64,000 nt of DNA. Origin: JADKAV01 sp963818505. Its GTDB lineage: Bacteria > Actinomycetota > Actinomycetes > S36-B12 > UBA10799. The stretch covers positions 1,178,001 to 1,242,000 of the forward strand of contig CAWFSJ010000005.1 in assembly GCA_963818505.1 (NCBI GenBank), written 5' to 3'. A model generated the notes under the pieces. That model did not search any database and was not told the DNA's origin. It worked only from the letters and a program-made list of their open reading frames with translations. Made by a program: the position numbers and the translations under genes. Positions 8,899-17,358 of the stretch are shown here, piece by piece (position 1 is the stretch's first letter; every line of letters starts with the position of its first letter).

Positions 8899-9531
8899 TC
8901 AGCCGCTGGTCTCGCGTTCAACATCGGCAAGGAAGGCGCCCGGTGGCGCGATCGATTCCCGCCATCTCGGGTACAGCCTCATGAAGTCGGCCGTCATCTG
9001 AGCCAGTGGCACGTCGTCGTAATGTCCGCGCTCTGCCATGTACTCCATGTGCAAATGCCCTTGCCGGTCGAACCGGTGGTAGATGGAGTCGGTGCGGCCG
9101 TCGAACTCCAGGGGCAGTAGGCCGAACTTGTCGCATAGTCCGATGTTGAATGCCGGGGTCGCCTTAACCCATCGGTCCTCGAGGCGGATCTCTGTGAAGC
9201 CGTGCCAATAGAACACGTCGGTGCCCATCACGTCGCGCATGCGCTTGGTGGACAGGTGGTTGCGCACATCGGCGAACCCCAGTCGCGCCGGGATCGCGCG
9301 CGCCCGGCATGCAGCGGCCAGCAGCGTTGCCTTCGTGACGCACCATCCGTAACCGGTGGCCAGCACCGTGCTGGCCCGCATCCCGGACGGTTTGAGGTCG
9401 ATGCGGTAGGGGTCGTAGCGAAAGCCATCGCGCACCGCGTAGAAGAGCGCCACCGCTACCTCGATGTCTGTGCCACCCGGCGCGCGGCGTGCGAACTCGA
9501 CGACCGCCGGGTGGTCGCTGTCGATGAGCAC
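8899..9531 (-). CDS. transglutaminase-like (papain-fold) protein
   Basis: A 210-residue cytoplasmic protein of the transglutaminase-like superfamily. The catalytic Cys lies in GYGWCVTKATLLAAACRA and the His in FYWHGFTEIRL. The position of the usual third residue Asp reads WVKATPAFN, so the triad acid is not obvious, a variation I believe recurs in this bacterial subgroup. The start is GTG with a GGAGG sequence about 12 bp upstream, inside the end of the preceding gene. It follows the FG-GAP gene by 8 bp and may be co-transcribed with it. Substrate unknown. Confidence 0.82.
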   Translation of the reverse strand: MLIDSDHPAVVEFARRAPGGTDIEVAVALFYAVRDGFRYDPYRIDLKPSGMRASTVLATGYGWCVTKATLLAAACRARAIPARLGFADVRNHLSTKRMRDVMGTDVFYWHGFTEIRLEDRWVKATPAFNIGLCDKFGLLPLEFDGRTDSIYHRFDRQGHLHMEYMAERGHYDDVPLAQMTADFMRLYPRWRESIAPPGAFLADVERETSG

Positions 9532-9539
9532 CGGCTCGT

Positions 9540-11312
9540 TCAGCGGACCCTCCAGGTGCGCTTCCAGGTCTTCGGGGCGTAACCCGGGCCGGTTGCGGTG
9601 ATCCGCACGGTCAACTTGCCCTTCGGGGCTTTGCGGGTGCGGACCTTGACCTTGGTCGGGGTCTTGGTCACCTTGGTGCGTTTGGGTTTGGCCGTCACCT
9701 GGATCCGGGCAGTCTGGCCGGGGCCGACCTTGACCCTCTTAACGAGGCGGACCTTGCCCGTGCGGGGGATCTTCTTGCTGGCCTTGCGCGCTTTGACCTT
9801 CAAGGTGGCGGCGGGGCGACTGGTCTCTGGCAGCGGGTCGTCTTCGATCGGGACGCCGAACACCACGTATCCGGACCCGGAGCGGGGGCGTGCGTTGTTG
9901 CCCGCCCTGGGGGCACCGATCAGCAGGTCCTCGCCGGCGTCCCCGTTGACATCGCCAATTGACGCGACCGAAGATCCGGCCAGATCCCCTGCGGCAGCCC
10001 CGTCGAACCGCCGGTCTGCTGCGGTGGTACCCAGGTCGCGGCTGGCCACGTTCGGGCCCCCGTTGATCACGTACACGACCCCCGAGTCCACCCGGCCGTT
10101 GGCATCGGCACTGGGTGATCCGGCGACCAGGTCGTCGATGCTGTCGCCATTGAGATCCAGCGCGGCGACTCCAGGGCCGAATCCGGTGTTTAGCGTCGGT
10201 CCGTCGATCCGAATGCCAGCTGTCCCCAGGTTCGCCAGGTCCAACGGCCCGGGGGCGGGGGTTCCGAACACCACGAAGACGGAGCCTGAATCGTTGCGGC
10301 CGTTGTTGTCGGCGTTCCTTGCGCTGATGAGGATGTCGGGCAGGTCGTCGTCGTTGATGTCACCGGTGGCCAGCGCTGAACCGCTGTTGTCCGTGAATGC
10401 CGCTCCGTCGATCCGGTACCCGGCCCCGCCGAGACTGGCCAAGGAGACCGTGCTCGGGGCGGCCAGACCGTAGACCACGTAGGTCGATCCGGACGCCATC
10501 CGCGAGTTGAAGCCGGCGTCCGGGGCGCCGATGAGCAGATCGTCGCGGCCATCGCCATTGAGGTCCTCGGCGTTGGCCACAGCGGCGCCGGTTCCGTTGC
10601 CGCCGTCACCGATCCGATAGGCGGACGGGCCGGGGGCGAACAGGTCGAGCCCGCTGCCGAAGGGCCCGAGGATCACCCAGGCGGCTGCGGCTCCGGGCGC
10701 GCCGGCGGCGATGTCCAACCGGTCGTCGCCGTTGACGTTGCCAGCACCTGTCACCGACGAGCCGAACTTGTCGCCGGTCGCCGCGCCGTCGATGCGCACG
10801 CCGCGTGTGCCGAGGGTTGCGAGGTCGACAGGATCGGTGGATGCGCTGCCGAAGACCACGTACACCGATCCCGAGTCGTTGCGCAGGTTGAAGTCCGCGC
10901 CCGGCGCCCCGATGAGGATGTCGTCCAGGCCGTCGTCGTTGAGGTCATCGGCGCCGGCGACTGCGGTCCCGGCGCGGTCTCCCGCCGCCGAGCCCCCGAT
11001 CACGAAGCCTCGTGACCCGAGGGCATTGAGGTCGATGGCCGGTGCCGGGGTCTGCGAACCGAACACCACGTAGGCGGCGCCGGAAAGGTCACGACTGAGG
11101 TGGTCGGCCTCTGGCGCCCCGATGAGGATGTCGTCGAGGCCGTCGCCGTTGACGTCCCCCACGGGGGACGTGGCCAGTGCCGCGAGGTCCTGAGCTGCCG
11201 CACCGTCGATGCGCTGGCCAGCGCCGAGCAGGAGGTCGTCGGCTGCCGCGGGGGCCTGTGTGAGGCCCACGCCGAGCGCGAGAGCGGCGATCGCGGCAGT
11301 GCTACGGATCAT
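9540..11312 (-). CDS. secreted FG-GAP/integrin-alpha-like beta-propeller protein
   Basis: A 590-residue exported protein with a signal peptide (about residues 1-24, cleavage near PAAA). It holds about seven FG-GAP repeats of ~60 residues, each with the Ca-binding loop DxNxDGxDDxxIGAP and a YVVFG strand, which build a seven-bladed propeller. A Lys/Arg-rich beta module follows (last ~100 residues) and ends TWKRTWRVR. A similar ending is seen in the protein at 30624. ATG is preceded by GAGGAG. Likely a surface adhesion or binding protein; the ligand is unknown. Confidence 0.88.
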   Translation of the reverse strand: MIRSTAAIAALALGVGLTQAPAAADDLLLGAGQRIDGAAAQDLAALATSPVGDVNGDGLDDILIGAPEADHLSRDLSGAAYVVFGSQTPAPAIDLNALGSRGFVIGGSAAGDRAGTAVAGADDLNDDGLDDILIGAPGADFNLRNDSGSVYVVFGSASTDPVDLATLGTRGVRIDGAATGDKFGSSVTGAGNVNGDDRLDIAAGAPGAAAAWVILGPFGSGLDLFAPGPSAYRIGDGGNGTGAAVANAEDLNGDGRDDLLIGAPDAGFNSRMASGSTYVVYGLAAPSTVSLASLGGAGYRIDGAAFTDNSGSALATGDINDDDLPDILISARNADNNGRNDSGSVFVVFGTPAPGPLDLANLGTAGIRIDGPTLNTGFGPGVAALDLNGDSIDDLVAGSPSADANGRVDSGVVYVINGGPNVASRDLGTTAADRRFDGAAAGDLAGSSVASIGDVNGDAGEDLLIGAPRAGNNARPRSGSGYVVFGVPIEDDPLPETSRPAATLKVKARKASKKIPRTGKVRLVKRVKVGPGQTARIQVTAKPKRTKVTKTPTKVKVRTRKAPKGKLTVRITATGPGYAPKTWKRTWRVR

Positions 11313-11402
11313 TGGGACTCCTCGTTGCCTGTCCGTTGAGTGTTACATCCTCCGCCGGCAGGGCTCCCGGAAACCTCCAATCCCCAGTAGGCTGCGGTCA
11401 CT

Positions 11403-12269
11403 ATGAAGCGCATATTGATCATCTCGACCGCGATGGCCTTAGCTGCAATCGGTATGGCATCTCCCGCCCTCGCCAAACCCAAGTCCGGGGGCACTGTGGT
11501 GGTGAACCTGGGCAACGGTTGTTCGGCCCAGTTGGTTGGCCCCGGCAAGGCGAAGGCCTCCCGCAAAGTGCCGACGAACGGTGTGTTGAAGAACGTCGCC
11601 CCCGGCACTTACAAGCTCAAGGTCAAGCCGGGCACCTGCAAAGCCGAGCGGTCCAAGGTCAAGGTGAAGAAGGGCAAACGCGTCACCACTGAGGTCCTGA
11701 GTGACCCGAAGCTGGTTTCGACCTCGATGTCCGGCAGCTTCTCCGGAAGCGAGTCGGGGTCGTCGCTGACCGTTTCCTGGAGCGGGTCCATCACGCTGAC
11801 GCTGTCCTCGGTTGGTAGTGCCGATTTCGCGTCGTTCCCCCAACTGGCGCAGTACAAAGTCAGCGCAGCCTCTGGGTCTTGGACGATCGGCGGGGCCGTG
11901 CCGGGTGGTTGTTCCTACAGCGGAAGTGGCTCGCTGAGCGTCGATGACTTCGGACCCGGCAACGGCAACCTCTGGGTGAATCCGTGGAGCAACTACACGT
12001 ACGCCTTCGAGGCCGTAGCAAACACATCCAAGAAGTGGCCTTATGTGGCGACCTGCCCAGACGGTGACGGCGTCGAACTGCGCAACGAGACCCTGCCCGT
12101 CCCCTTCCGTCTGCTGGCCAGCAACGGGTGGAGCGGGATCAACCCGGTCGCGCCCCTGCCCACCGGCGCCAACCCCTCGGGCTCGTACACCTGGCCAATG
12201 GGAAGCTCCAGCACGACCTGGACCTGGGACCTGTCCTCGGATCTGAGCAAGGAGTACTCCAAACCGTAG
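11403..12269 (+). CDS. secreted protein of unknown function
   Basis: A 288-residue exported protein divergent from the FG-GAP gene. The signal peptide covers residues 1-24 (cleavage after ALA). A short Lys-rich beta region (about 40-105: GTYKLKVKPGTC, KVKVKKGKRV) is followed by a Ser/Gly/Thr-rich beta domain and two Cys pairs (SGG..C, ATC). No enzyme motif is visible. Composition resembles cell-wall-associated actinobacterial proteins. It is intact and preceded by a short intergenic region shared with the divergent gene. Function not recognised. Confidence 0.75.
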   Translation: MKRILIISTAMALAAIGMASPALAKPKSGGTVVVNLGNGCSAQLVGPGKAKASRKVPTNGVLKNVAPGTYKLKVKPGTCKAERSKVKVKKGKRVTTEVLSDPKLVSTSMSGSFSGSESGSSLTVSWSGSITLTLSSVGSADFASFPQLAQYKVSAASGSWTIGGAVPGGCSYSGSGSLSVDDFGPGNGNLWVNPWSNYTYAFEAVANTSKKWPYVATCPDGDGVELRNETLPVPFRLLASNGWSGINPVAPLPTGANPSGSYTWPMGSSSTTWTWDLSSDLSKEYSKP

Positions 12270-12295
12270 CGCGGTGACCAGCCCGCCCCGCCGGG

Positions 12296-12344
12296 TCTTT
12301 GGGTGAAGAAGTTAAACCTCACGTGCCACTTCTTCACCAGAAGG
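12296..12344. repeat. 49-bp palindromic repeat, copy 1 of 3 (degenerate)
   Basis: Hairpin-forming repeat with arms GGTGAAGAAGT and ACTTCTTCACC and the centre AACCTCACGTG. It starts 27 bp after the stop of the secreted protein gene and 20 bp before the convergent end of the nucleotidyltransferase gene, so it could serve as a terminator. Related copies at 26601 and 29912 have the same 49-bp length. Confidence 0.8.
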
Positions 12345-12364
12345 TTCGTCGATAGCCCCAACCT

Positions 12365-12898
12365 TCATCCGAGTTGGCGTAGGCGCTGCAGCCGCGGTTC
12401 ATCCTTGCCGAGCAGGTCCACCAGCAGGCCCTCGACGGCATCCACGTCGAGTTGTCCCGCGTCGGCCATCGCCTCAAGATCAGCCCAGTCCTTCGTGCGG
12501 TTGAAGAAGGCCTTGAAGACCGCCAATGATGTGCAATCCAGCACCGGGATTCTGCTGCCACCGAACGGGACGCAGCGCACTCGTGCTTGGGCGACTTCGT
12601 GGAATGGGTGGGTGTTGAAGAACAGATCAATCGGGGTCCTACCCCACCAGGCGCGGGTTTGCCCAATGTCGGCGAGTTCAGCGCGGTTGCCCGCGGAGAT
12701 CTTGATCCCAGGCGGCAATCCGTCAAGGGCAGTGCCGAAATCGGAGTGCGGCAGGAAGATGTTGATGTCCAGGTCGATGGTGGCGCGGGGCTCGCCGGTG
12801 CAGTAGGCCAAGGCGATCGCACCACCGAAAGCGTGGTTGATGCCAGCCCGGGTCAGGGCGGCGTGGATCGTCAGCAACTGATCCGCGAGAGCGCTCAT
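12365..12898 (-). CDS. nucleotidyltransferase-fold protein (probable toxin-like partner)
   Basis: A 177-residue protein with the nucleotidyltransferase signature: Gly25-Gly26 in HAFGGAIAL and Asp42-x-Asp44 in ATIDLDINI, the metal-binding pair. A third acidic residue may be in TPIDLFF. Its start overlaps the stop of the XRE gene by four bases (ATGA), so the two are coupled. Families such as AbiEii/MNT toxins pair with DNA-binding antitoxins in this way. Toxicity, target and whether it modifies RNA or protein cannot be judged here. It lies downstream of the amino-acid ABC operon on the same strand. Confidence 0.75.
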   Translation of the reverse strand: MSALADQLLTIHAALTRAGINHAFGGAIALAYCTGEPRATIDLDINIFLPHSDFGTALDGLPPGIKISAGNRAELADIGQTRAWWGRTPIDLFFNTHPFHEVAQARVRCVPFGGSRIPVLDCTSLAVFKAFFNRTKDWADLEAMADAGQLDVDAVEGLLVDLLGKDEPRLQRLRQLG

Positions 12899-13203
12899 CG
12901 GCCGGCCGGCAATGGCGGGAAGGTGAGTCGCTTCCGTGGCCGCGCGGGCAGCATCTGTGCGAGTTCGAGGACTTGCTCAAGGGTGCGCGCGTTGGCCAGC
13001 GCGTCGATCTCAGGTCCGGCCGTCGCTTCGAGCTGGAGCCCGCACGCCTCCACAAGCCGGGCCAGCGTTCGGGCGGTGGGTGTGCGTTGGCCATGTTCGT
13101 AGGCGTTGATGGCTGTACGGGGAATGCCTGACCGACGGGCGAGTTCGGCCTGGGAGTACCCGCGTTCGCGCCGGCTGCGGCTGATCAGTGCGGACGCGGT
13201 CAC
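12895..13203 (-). CDS. XRE-family helix-turn-helix regulator (probable antitoxin)
   Basis: A 102-residue DNA-binding protein with a Cro/C1-type helix-turn-helix at residues 5-58 (RRERGYSQAELARRSGIPRT...AYEHGQRTPTARTLARL), followed by a short helical tail. I chose GTG 13203, seven bases after a TACACT hexamer, implying a leaderless mRNA; a TTG at 13245 overlaps the ABC ATPase gene and adds non-conserved residues. It is coupled to the nucleotidyltransferase gene, so it probably represses the pair's own promoter and neutralises the partner. Confidence 0.8.
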   Translation of the reverse strand: MTASALISRSRRERGYSQAELARRSGIPRTAINAYEHGQRTPTARTLARLVEACGLQLEATAGPEIDALANARTLEQVLELAQMLPARPRKRLTFPPLPAGR

Positions 13204-13216
13204 AGTTTCAAGTGTA
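13204..13216 (-). promoter_or_regulatory. possible -10 element for a leaderless XRE/nucleotidyltransferase transcript
   Basis: On the minus strand TACACT is followed by TGAAACT and then the GTG start, so transcription would begin at or next to the start codon. No well-spaced -35 box is visible (a TTGACG lies 23 bp upstream). Leaderless mRNAs are common in actinobacteria. Confidence 0.35.
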
Positions 13217-13241
13217 GCGAATTCAGGACACCCAGCGCCCG

Positions 13242-14009
13242 TCAAACCACCTTCGCCAAGAAGGCCTGGGTGCGCTGGTGCTGGGGTGAGTCCAGGACCT
13301 CACGCGGAACACCAGCCTCCACCACGACCCCGTTGTCGAGGAAGACCAGGGAGTCGGCGACCTCGCGTGCGAACCCCATCTCGTGGGTCACGACGACCAT
13401 CGTCATGCCGCCGCGGGCGAGGTCCTTCATGACCTCCAGCACCTCTCCGACCAACTCGGGGTCCAGCGCGGAGGTCGGCTCGTCGAACAGCATCAACTTC
13501 GGGTCCATGGCCAGCGCCCGCGCGATTGCCACCCGTTGCAGTTGCCCGCCGGACATCTGCGCCGGGTAGGCGTGTGCCTTGTGCGAGAGGCCGACCATGT
13601 CCAACAGTTCCTCGGCGCGCTCGGTGGCCTGCTTCTTCGGGATCTTCTTCACGTGCACGACCGCCATGGTGATGTTGCCCAGAGCGGTGACGTGCGGGAA
13701 CAGGTTGAACCGCTGGAACACCATGCCGATGTCGCGGCGCTGGCGTGCGGCTTTACGCAGGGCCATCTCGTGCAGGCTGCCGTCGCTGCGTTCCACGTAA
13801 CCGACGAGTTCGCCGTCGACGTACAAGCGCCCGGCGTTGATCTGCTCGAGGTGGTTGATGCAGCGCAGGAAGGTGGACTTGCCCGATCCCGAAGGCCCGA
13901 TCAGGCACATGACCTCGCCGGGCTGGACCGTCAATGTCACACCGCGCAGCACATCCAACGCGCCGAAGTTCTTGTAGACGTTCTGGGCGTCGACCATGGG
14001 CGCGGTCAT
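13242..14009 (-). CDS. polar amino-acid-type ABC transporter ATP-binding protein
   Basis: A 255-residue ATPase of the GlnQ/HisP class. Walker A is GPSGSGKST, the Q-loop VFQRFNLFPH, the signature MSGGQLQRVAIARAL, Walker B KLMLFDEPTSALD, and the H-loop VVTHEMGFAREV. It is the last gene of the seven-gene operon and overlaps the permease by four bases. Together with that permease and the lipoprotein it would import a polar amino-acid-like solute; the neighbouring kinase and cupin suggest the solute may carry a sugar or be ureide-like (inference). Confidence 0.93.
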   Translation of the reverse strand: MTAPMVDAQNVYKNFGALDVLRGVTLTVQPGEVMCLIGPSGSGKSTFLRCINHLEQINAGRLYVDGELVGYVERSDGSLHEMALRKAARQRRDIGMVFQRFNLFPHVTALGNITMAVVHVKKIPKKQATERAEELLDMVGLSHKAHAYPAQMSGGQLQRVAIARALAMDPKLMLFDEPTSALDPELVGEVLEVMKDLARGGMTMVVVTHEMGFAREVADSLVFLDNGVVVEAGVPREVLDSPQHQRTQAFLAKVV

Positions 14010-14971
14010 TTGGAGTCCCGGCTGAATGCATCGTCCTCAGCGTCGGCGAGTGCCTGCAGTTGTCGCCCGGACATGACCCGCGAGGCACCGCGCGCGAAGT
14101 GCCGTTCGAGGTAGTACTGGCCGACCATCAGCACCGAGGTGAACGCCAAGTACCAGGTCGAGGCGATCAGCAGCATCGGCACGGGGTTGAACGTCTCAAC
14201 GGACAGGTCCCGGGCGCGTGCATAGAGATCGAAGGTGTATGGCACTGCAGTGACCAGCGAGGTTGTCTTCAACATCGAGATCACCTCGTTGCCGGTCGGA
14301 GGGATGATCGAGCGCATCGCTTGGGGCAGGATGACCAAGCGCAAGGTCAGCGCGCGCGACATGCCCAGCGCGGTGGCGGCCTCTGTCTGTCCCTCGTCCA
14401 CGCTCTGAATGCCGCCGCGCACGATCTCGGCCATGTAAGCGGCCTCGTTGAGCGACAGTCCGATGACAGCCAGCCAGAACACGTTGTCGGCGAAAGCGGC
14501 AGTCTCGATGGAGAGGAACTGGTGGACGAACGGAATGCCTACGTCCAACTGTGGGTAGATCGTCGAGAACAGGCCCCAGAACACCAGCTGCACGTACACC
14601 GGCGTCCCTCTGAAGATCCACACGTAACCCCAACTGACCGACTGCATGATCCGGTTGGGAGTCAAGCGCATGACGGCCAGGATCACGCCGAGAACCACCC
14701 CGAGGGCCATGGACAGGATGGTGAGCAGCAGCGTGATCCCGGCCGCCTGCCAGAAGCGCACGTCGAACAGGTACTGCAGGTACGTCTGCCAGTCGTAGGC
14801 CGTATTGGTCGCTGCGCCGTATACGAACAGGCCCAGCGATACGACGATGACCACCGCCCAGACGGTGCGTCCGGGGTGACGCAGCGGGGTGGCACGGATG
14901 TAGTCGGGCGGTGGCGGGGAACCATCGTTGCCCGGGACTGATCCGGCCGGTTGCGTCTGGGCGGCGGCCAC
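14006..14971 (-). CDS. polar amino-acid-type ABC transporter permease
   Basis: A 321-residue HisM/GlnP-family permease. After a Pro-rich cytoplasmic N-terminus come about five to six membrane segments, the first near residues 37-55. The EAA coupling loop reads EAATALGMSRALTLRLVILP and the family's GTPVYVQL motif is present. A single permease gene implies a homodimer. The start lies 2 bp behind the binding-protein stop, and the stop overlaps the ATPase start. Confidence 0.92.
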   Translation of the reverse strand: MAAAQTQPAGSVPGNDGSPPPPDYIRATPLRHPGRTVWAVVIVVSLGLFVYGAATNTAYDWQTYLQYLFDVRFWQAAGITLLLTILSMALGVVLGVILAVMRLTPNRIMQSVSWGYVWIFRGTPVYVQLVFWGLFSTIYPQLDVGIPFVHQFLSIETAAFADNVFWLAVIGLSLNEAAYMAEIVRGGIQSVDEGQTEAATALGMSRALTLRLVILPQAMRSIIPPTGNEVISMLKTTSLVTAVPYTFDLYARARDLSVETFNPVPMLLIASTWYLAFTSVLMVGQYYLERHFARGASRVMSGRQLQALADAEDDAFSRDSK

Positions 14972-14973
14972 CG

Positions 14974-15897
14974 TCAGCTCGTTCCGCCGTTGATAGTGGC
15001 GGTCTCGATGGCCCCTGCCTCAACGCCCCACTCTTCGAGGATCGCCAGGTAGGTGCCGTCGTCCATCATCGACTGCAAGGCCGCTTGCACAGCCGGGCCC
15101 ATGTCGCCGTCCTTCGCGACTGCAGCACCGAACGGGGCAGCATCGAAGATGTCGCCAGCCAGCATCAACTTGCCGTCGGTCTGGCTCACGGCGTACTGGG
15201 TGACGGGGGAGTCCGCGGACATCGCGTCCGCGCGGCCGAGGACCACGGCATTGGTGATGTCGCCCTGGGTGTCCAGTTTCAGCAACTCCAGCGGGGGCTT
15301 TCCGGCCTCCTCGCACGCCTTGCTCTTGGCCGGTAGTTCCTCGGTCTCCTGGTAGGTGCCCGTGCCCACAGCGATCGTCAGCCCGCAGGCGTCGTCGGGG
15401 TTGACGGGGTTGTCGGTGCGGCTGGCCCACTGGATACCGGCGTTGTAGTAGTCGACGAAGTCGACCGATGCCTGCCGCTCAAGGGTGTCGGTGAAGGACG
15501 CCCAACCCACGTCGTACTTGCCACCCTTGACCCCGGGGATGATGTTGTCGAACTGCGAGTCCCGCAGGTCCGGGTCCAACCCCAGGCGCGCGGACATCTC
15601 AGTGACCAGGTCGATGCCCCAGCCGGTGGGTTGTCCGTCGGGGGTCTTGAACTCGTCCGGGGCGTAGGTCAGGTTCGTGCCCACGACAAGCTTGCCGGAG
15701 TCGCGCACATCGGCGGGCAGTAACGCCACCGCTGCTTCGTCGGGACCGCTGCTCACCGTGGACCCGCTGGGCGACGGGGAGGAGCTGGTGTCCGCGGCAT
15801 TGTTCACACAACCGCTCAGCGTCAGCGCCGCAGCGGCGGCCAGAGCGAAGAAGGCCGTTGACTTCTTGGGGTGGGGACTCGTCCTCGGGATCTTCAT
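14974..15897 (-). CDS. polar amino-acid-type ABC transporter substrate-binding lipoprotein
   Basis: A 307-residue lipoprotein (lipobox LTLSGC, Cys30) of the bacterial extracellular solute-binding family 3. The ligand domain contains NLTYAPDEFKTPDGQPTGWGIDL near its start and FDNIIPGVKGGKYDVGWASF, typical family 3 blocks. Its start overlaps the PfkB stop by four bases. The ligand is not deducible; family 3 proteins bind amino acids and also opines or Amadori compounds. Confidence 0.92.
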   Translation of the reverse strand: MKIPRTSPHPKKSTAFFALAAAAALTLSGCVNNAADTSSSPSPSGSTVSSGPDEAAVALLPADVRDSGKLVVGTNLTYAPDEFKTPDGQPTGWGIDLVTEMSARLGLDPDLRDSQFDNIIPGVKGGKYDVGWASFTDTLERQASVDFVDYYNAGIQWASRTDNPVNPDDACGLTIAVGTGTYQETEELPAKSKACEEAGKPPLELLKLDTQGDITNAVVLGRADAMSADSPVTQYAVSQTDGKLMLAGDIFDAAPFGAAVAKDGDMGPAVQAALQSMMDDGTYLAILEEWGVEAGAIETATINGGTS

Positions 15898-16880
15898 GGC
15901 ACTGGCCTTTCGGTGGTGGGTGGTGCTGCGGGGCCCTGCCCCCCGGAGGCGGGGGACCAGCCGAAGGGCAGGGCATATTGGCGGAGGACTGATTCGACCT
16001 CCGCGTCTTGGGTGATGCCGGCTCGCGCGCCGACTGCGGTGACGGCACGGGCGGCGGCAGCGTTGGCGAACGTTGCGGCTGCGTGCAGGTCGGGGTTGCG
16101 GTTCAAGGCGTGCAGGAAGGCTGCCCCGAACGTGTCGCCGGCGCCTGTGACGTCCACGACCTCGACCGGGATACCGGCGACGTTGAAGCGCTCATGTTCG
16201 GTGGCGACATGACAACCCTGCGCGCCCAGTGTCACCACGACGATGCTGGCGGTCTTGAGCAGCGCGTCAATTGCGGCAGTCGGCCTTGCTTCGCTGTAGC
16301 GGTCGAAACCGACTCGGTTGAAGAGCACGATGTCGGCCTGCGCGATGAGGTCGTGGTCGCCGGCACGCAGGTTGGCGACGTCGAGGTCGAGCACCAGCTT
16401 CGCCCCGGAGGCGCGGATGGCCGCGGCTGCCGAAGCGCCGTCGTGGCGCAGGGATCGCAGGTCCCCGATGGCTGTGTACACGTAGCGCGCGCCCTGCACG
16501 ACTCCCAGGGCTTCGGCAGACAGGTCGATGGTTTCGAGTCCGAGCGTCGGGGTCATCACCGTGTGCTCGCCCTCGGACAGGACGATGATGTTGCGCGAAT
16601 CCGCCAGCCCCGGCGTGCGGACGACCAGGCTCGTGTCCACCGCGTGGACTTCGAGGTCGGCCAGCAGGCGGTCGCTGAGCGGCCCGTCGTTCATGGCCCA
16701 CAGGAACCGCGCGTCTTCGCCGAACCCCGCGTAGACGGCGGCCGCATTGGCGATCATGCCGCCGGTCTCGGTGCTCAACGGGTAGAGGTCGATCTTGGTC
16801 CCTGCGGCTGGCCACTGGCTGGCGGTGAAGAACTCGTCGAGGGCCACGTCGCCGATGAAGACCGCGTAGTGATCAGACAT
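15894..16880 (-). CDS. PfkB-family carbohydrate kinase
   Basis: A 328-residue ribokinase-like kinase. The N-terminal substrate motif is ETGGMIANAAAVYAGFG, and the ATP/anion-hole motif VDVTGAGDTFGAAFLHAL (catalytic Asp near residue 247) is complete. A Pro-rich tail of about 20 residues follows. It would phosphorylate a sugar or nucleoside-like intermediate delivered by the ABC importer encoded next to it. The ends overlap the cupin gene by eight bases and the lipoprotein gene by four, showing tight coupling. Confidence 0.9.
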   Translation of the reverse strand: MSDHYAVFIGDVALDEFFTASQWPAAGTKIDLYPLSTETGGMIANAAAVYAGFGEDARFLWAMNDGPLSDRLLADLEVHAVDTSLVVRTPGLADSRNIIVLSEGEHTVMTPTLGLETIDLSAEALGVVQGARYVYTAIGDLRSLRHDGASAAAAIRASGAKLVLDLDVANLRAGDHDLIAQADIVLFNRVGFDRYSEARPTAAIDALLKTASIVVVTLGAQGCHVATEHERFNVAGIPVEVVDVTGAGDTFGAAFLHALNRNPDLHAAATFANAAAARAVTAVGARAGITQDAEVESVLRQYALPFGWSPASGGQGPAAPPTTERPVP

Positions 16881-17358
16881 GGCCGGTCACCTCGATCAGT
16901 ACTGGTCCGTCGACGATCTCGGACCAGGGGTCGGTGTTCTCGGCGTCCACTTCGGCCAGCCAGTAGTACAGGCTCGGCCCGTCGAGTCCCATCGCCGGCG
17001 CGTGGTAGATCCCGGCGTGCAGAACCAGGCACTGGCCAGGCTCAAGCACAATCGCCTGCACCGCCTGCGCGTCGGGCTCTGTGGCTATAGGAACGACGAT
17101 GGTTGCGCCTATAGGGGCAATTGCCTCACTGGTGTGCCGGTGGTGTTCCATAAACCGCACTTCGCTGGCCACGTCGGGCCCGGCGGTCATGCCCAAATGT
17201 GCGGCGCCGCTGACCACGGGTTCGCCGGTGTAGCGATCGTGCCACTGGTCGGCCTGGGTGAAGACCACGTCGGGTTGCTCTCCGCCGGCGAGGTCATAGA
17301 GACGCCCGTATTGCGCCAGGTCAATGGCGTCCGCGCGCACGGCATCGAGGGTCCTCAT
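16873..17358 (-). CDS. ureidoglycolate lyase/cupin-like protein
   Basis: A 161-residue protein with a cupin-like core: MEHHRHTSEAIAPIGATIVV, then VLEPGQCLVLHAGIYHAPAM. These blocks resemble the AllA ureidoglycolate-lyase family (SSQAFxPL...GxWHxPL) and related sugar-binding cupins. Possible metal ligands are the His residues of EHHRH and YHAP. The ATG overlaps the BtpA-like stop by four bases; an upstream ATG-like start would run into that gene. Enzymatic role is not certain; opening or isomerising the imported substrate is possible. Confidence 0.65.
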   Translation of the reverse strand: MRTLDAVRADAIDLAQYGRLYDLAGGEQPDVVFTQADQWHDRYTGEPVVSGAAHLGMTAGPDVASEVRFMEHHRHTSEAIAPIGATIVVPIATEPDAQAVQAIVLEPGQCLVLHAGIYHAPAMGLDGPSLYYWLAEVDAENTDPWSEIVDGPVLIEVTGHV

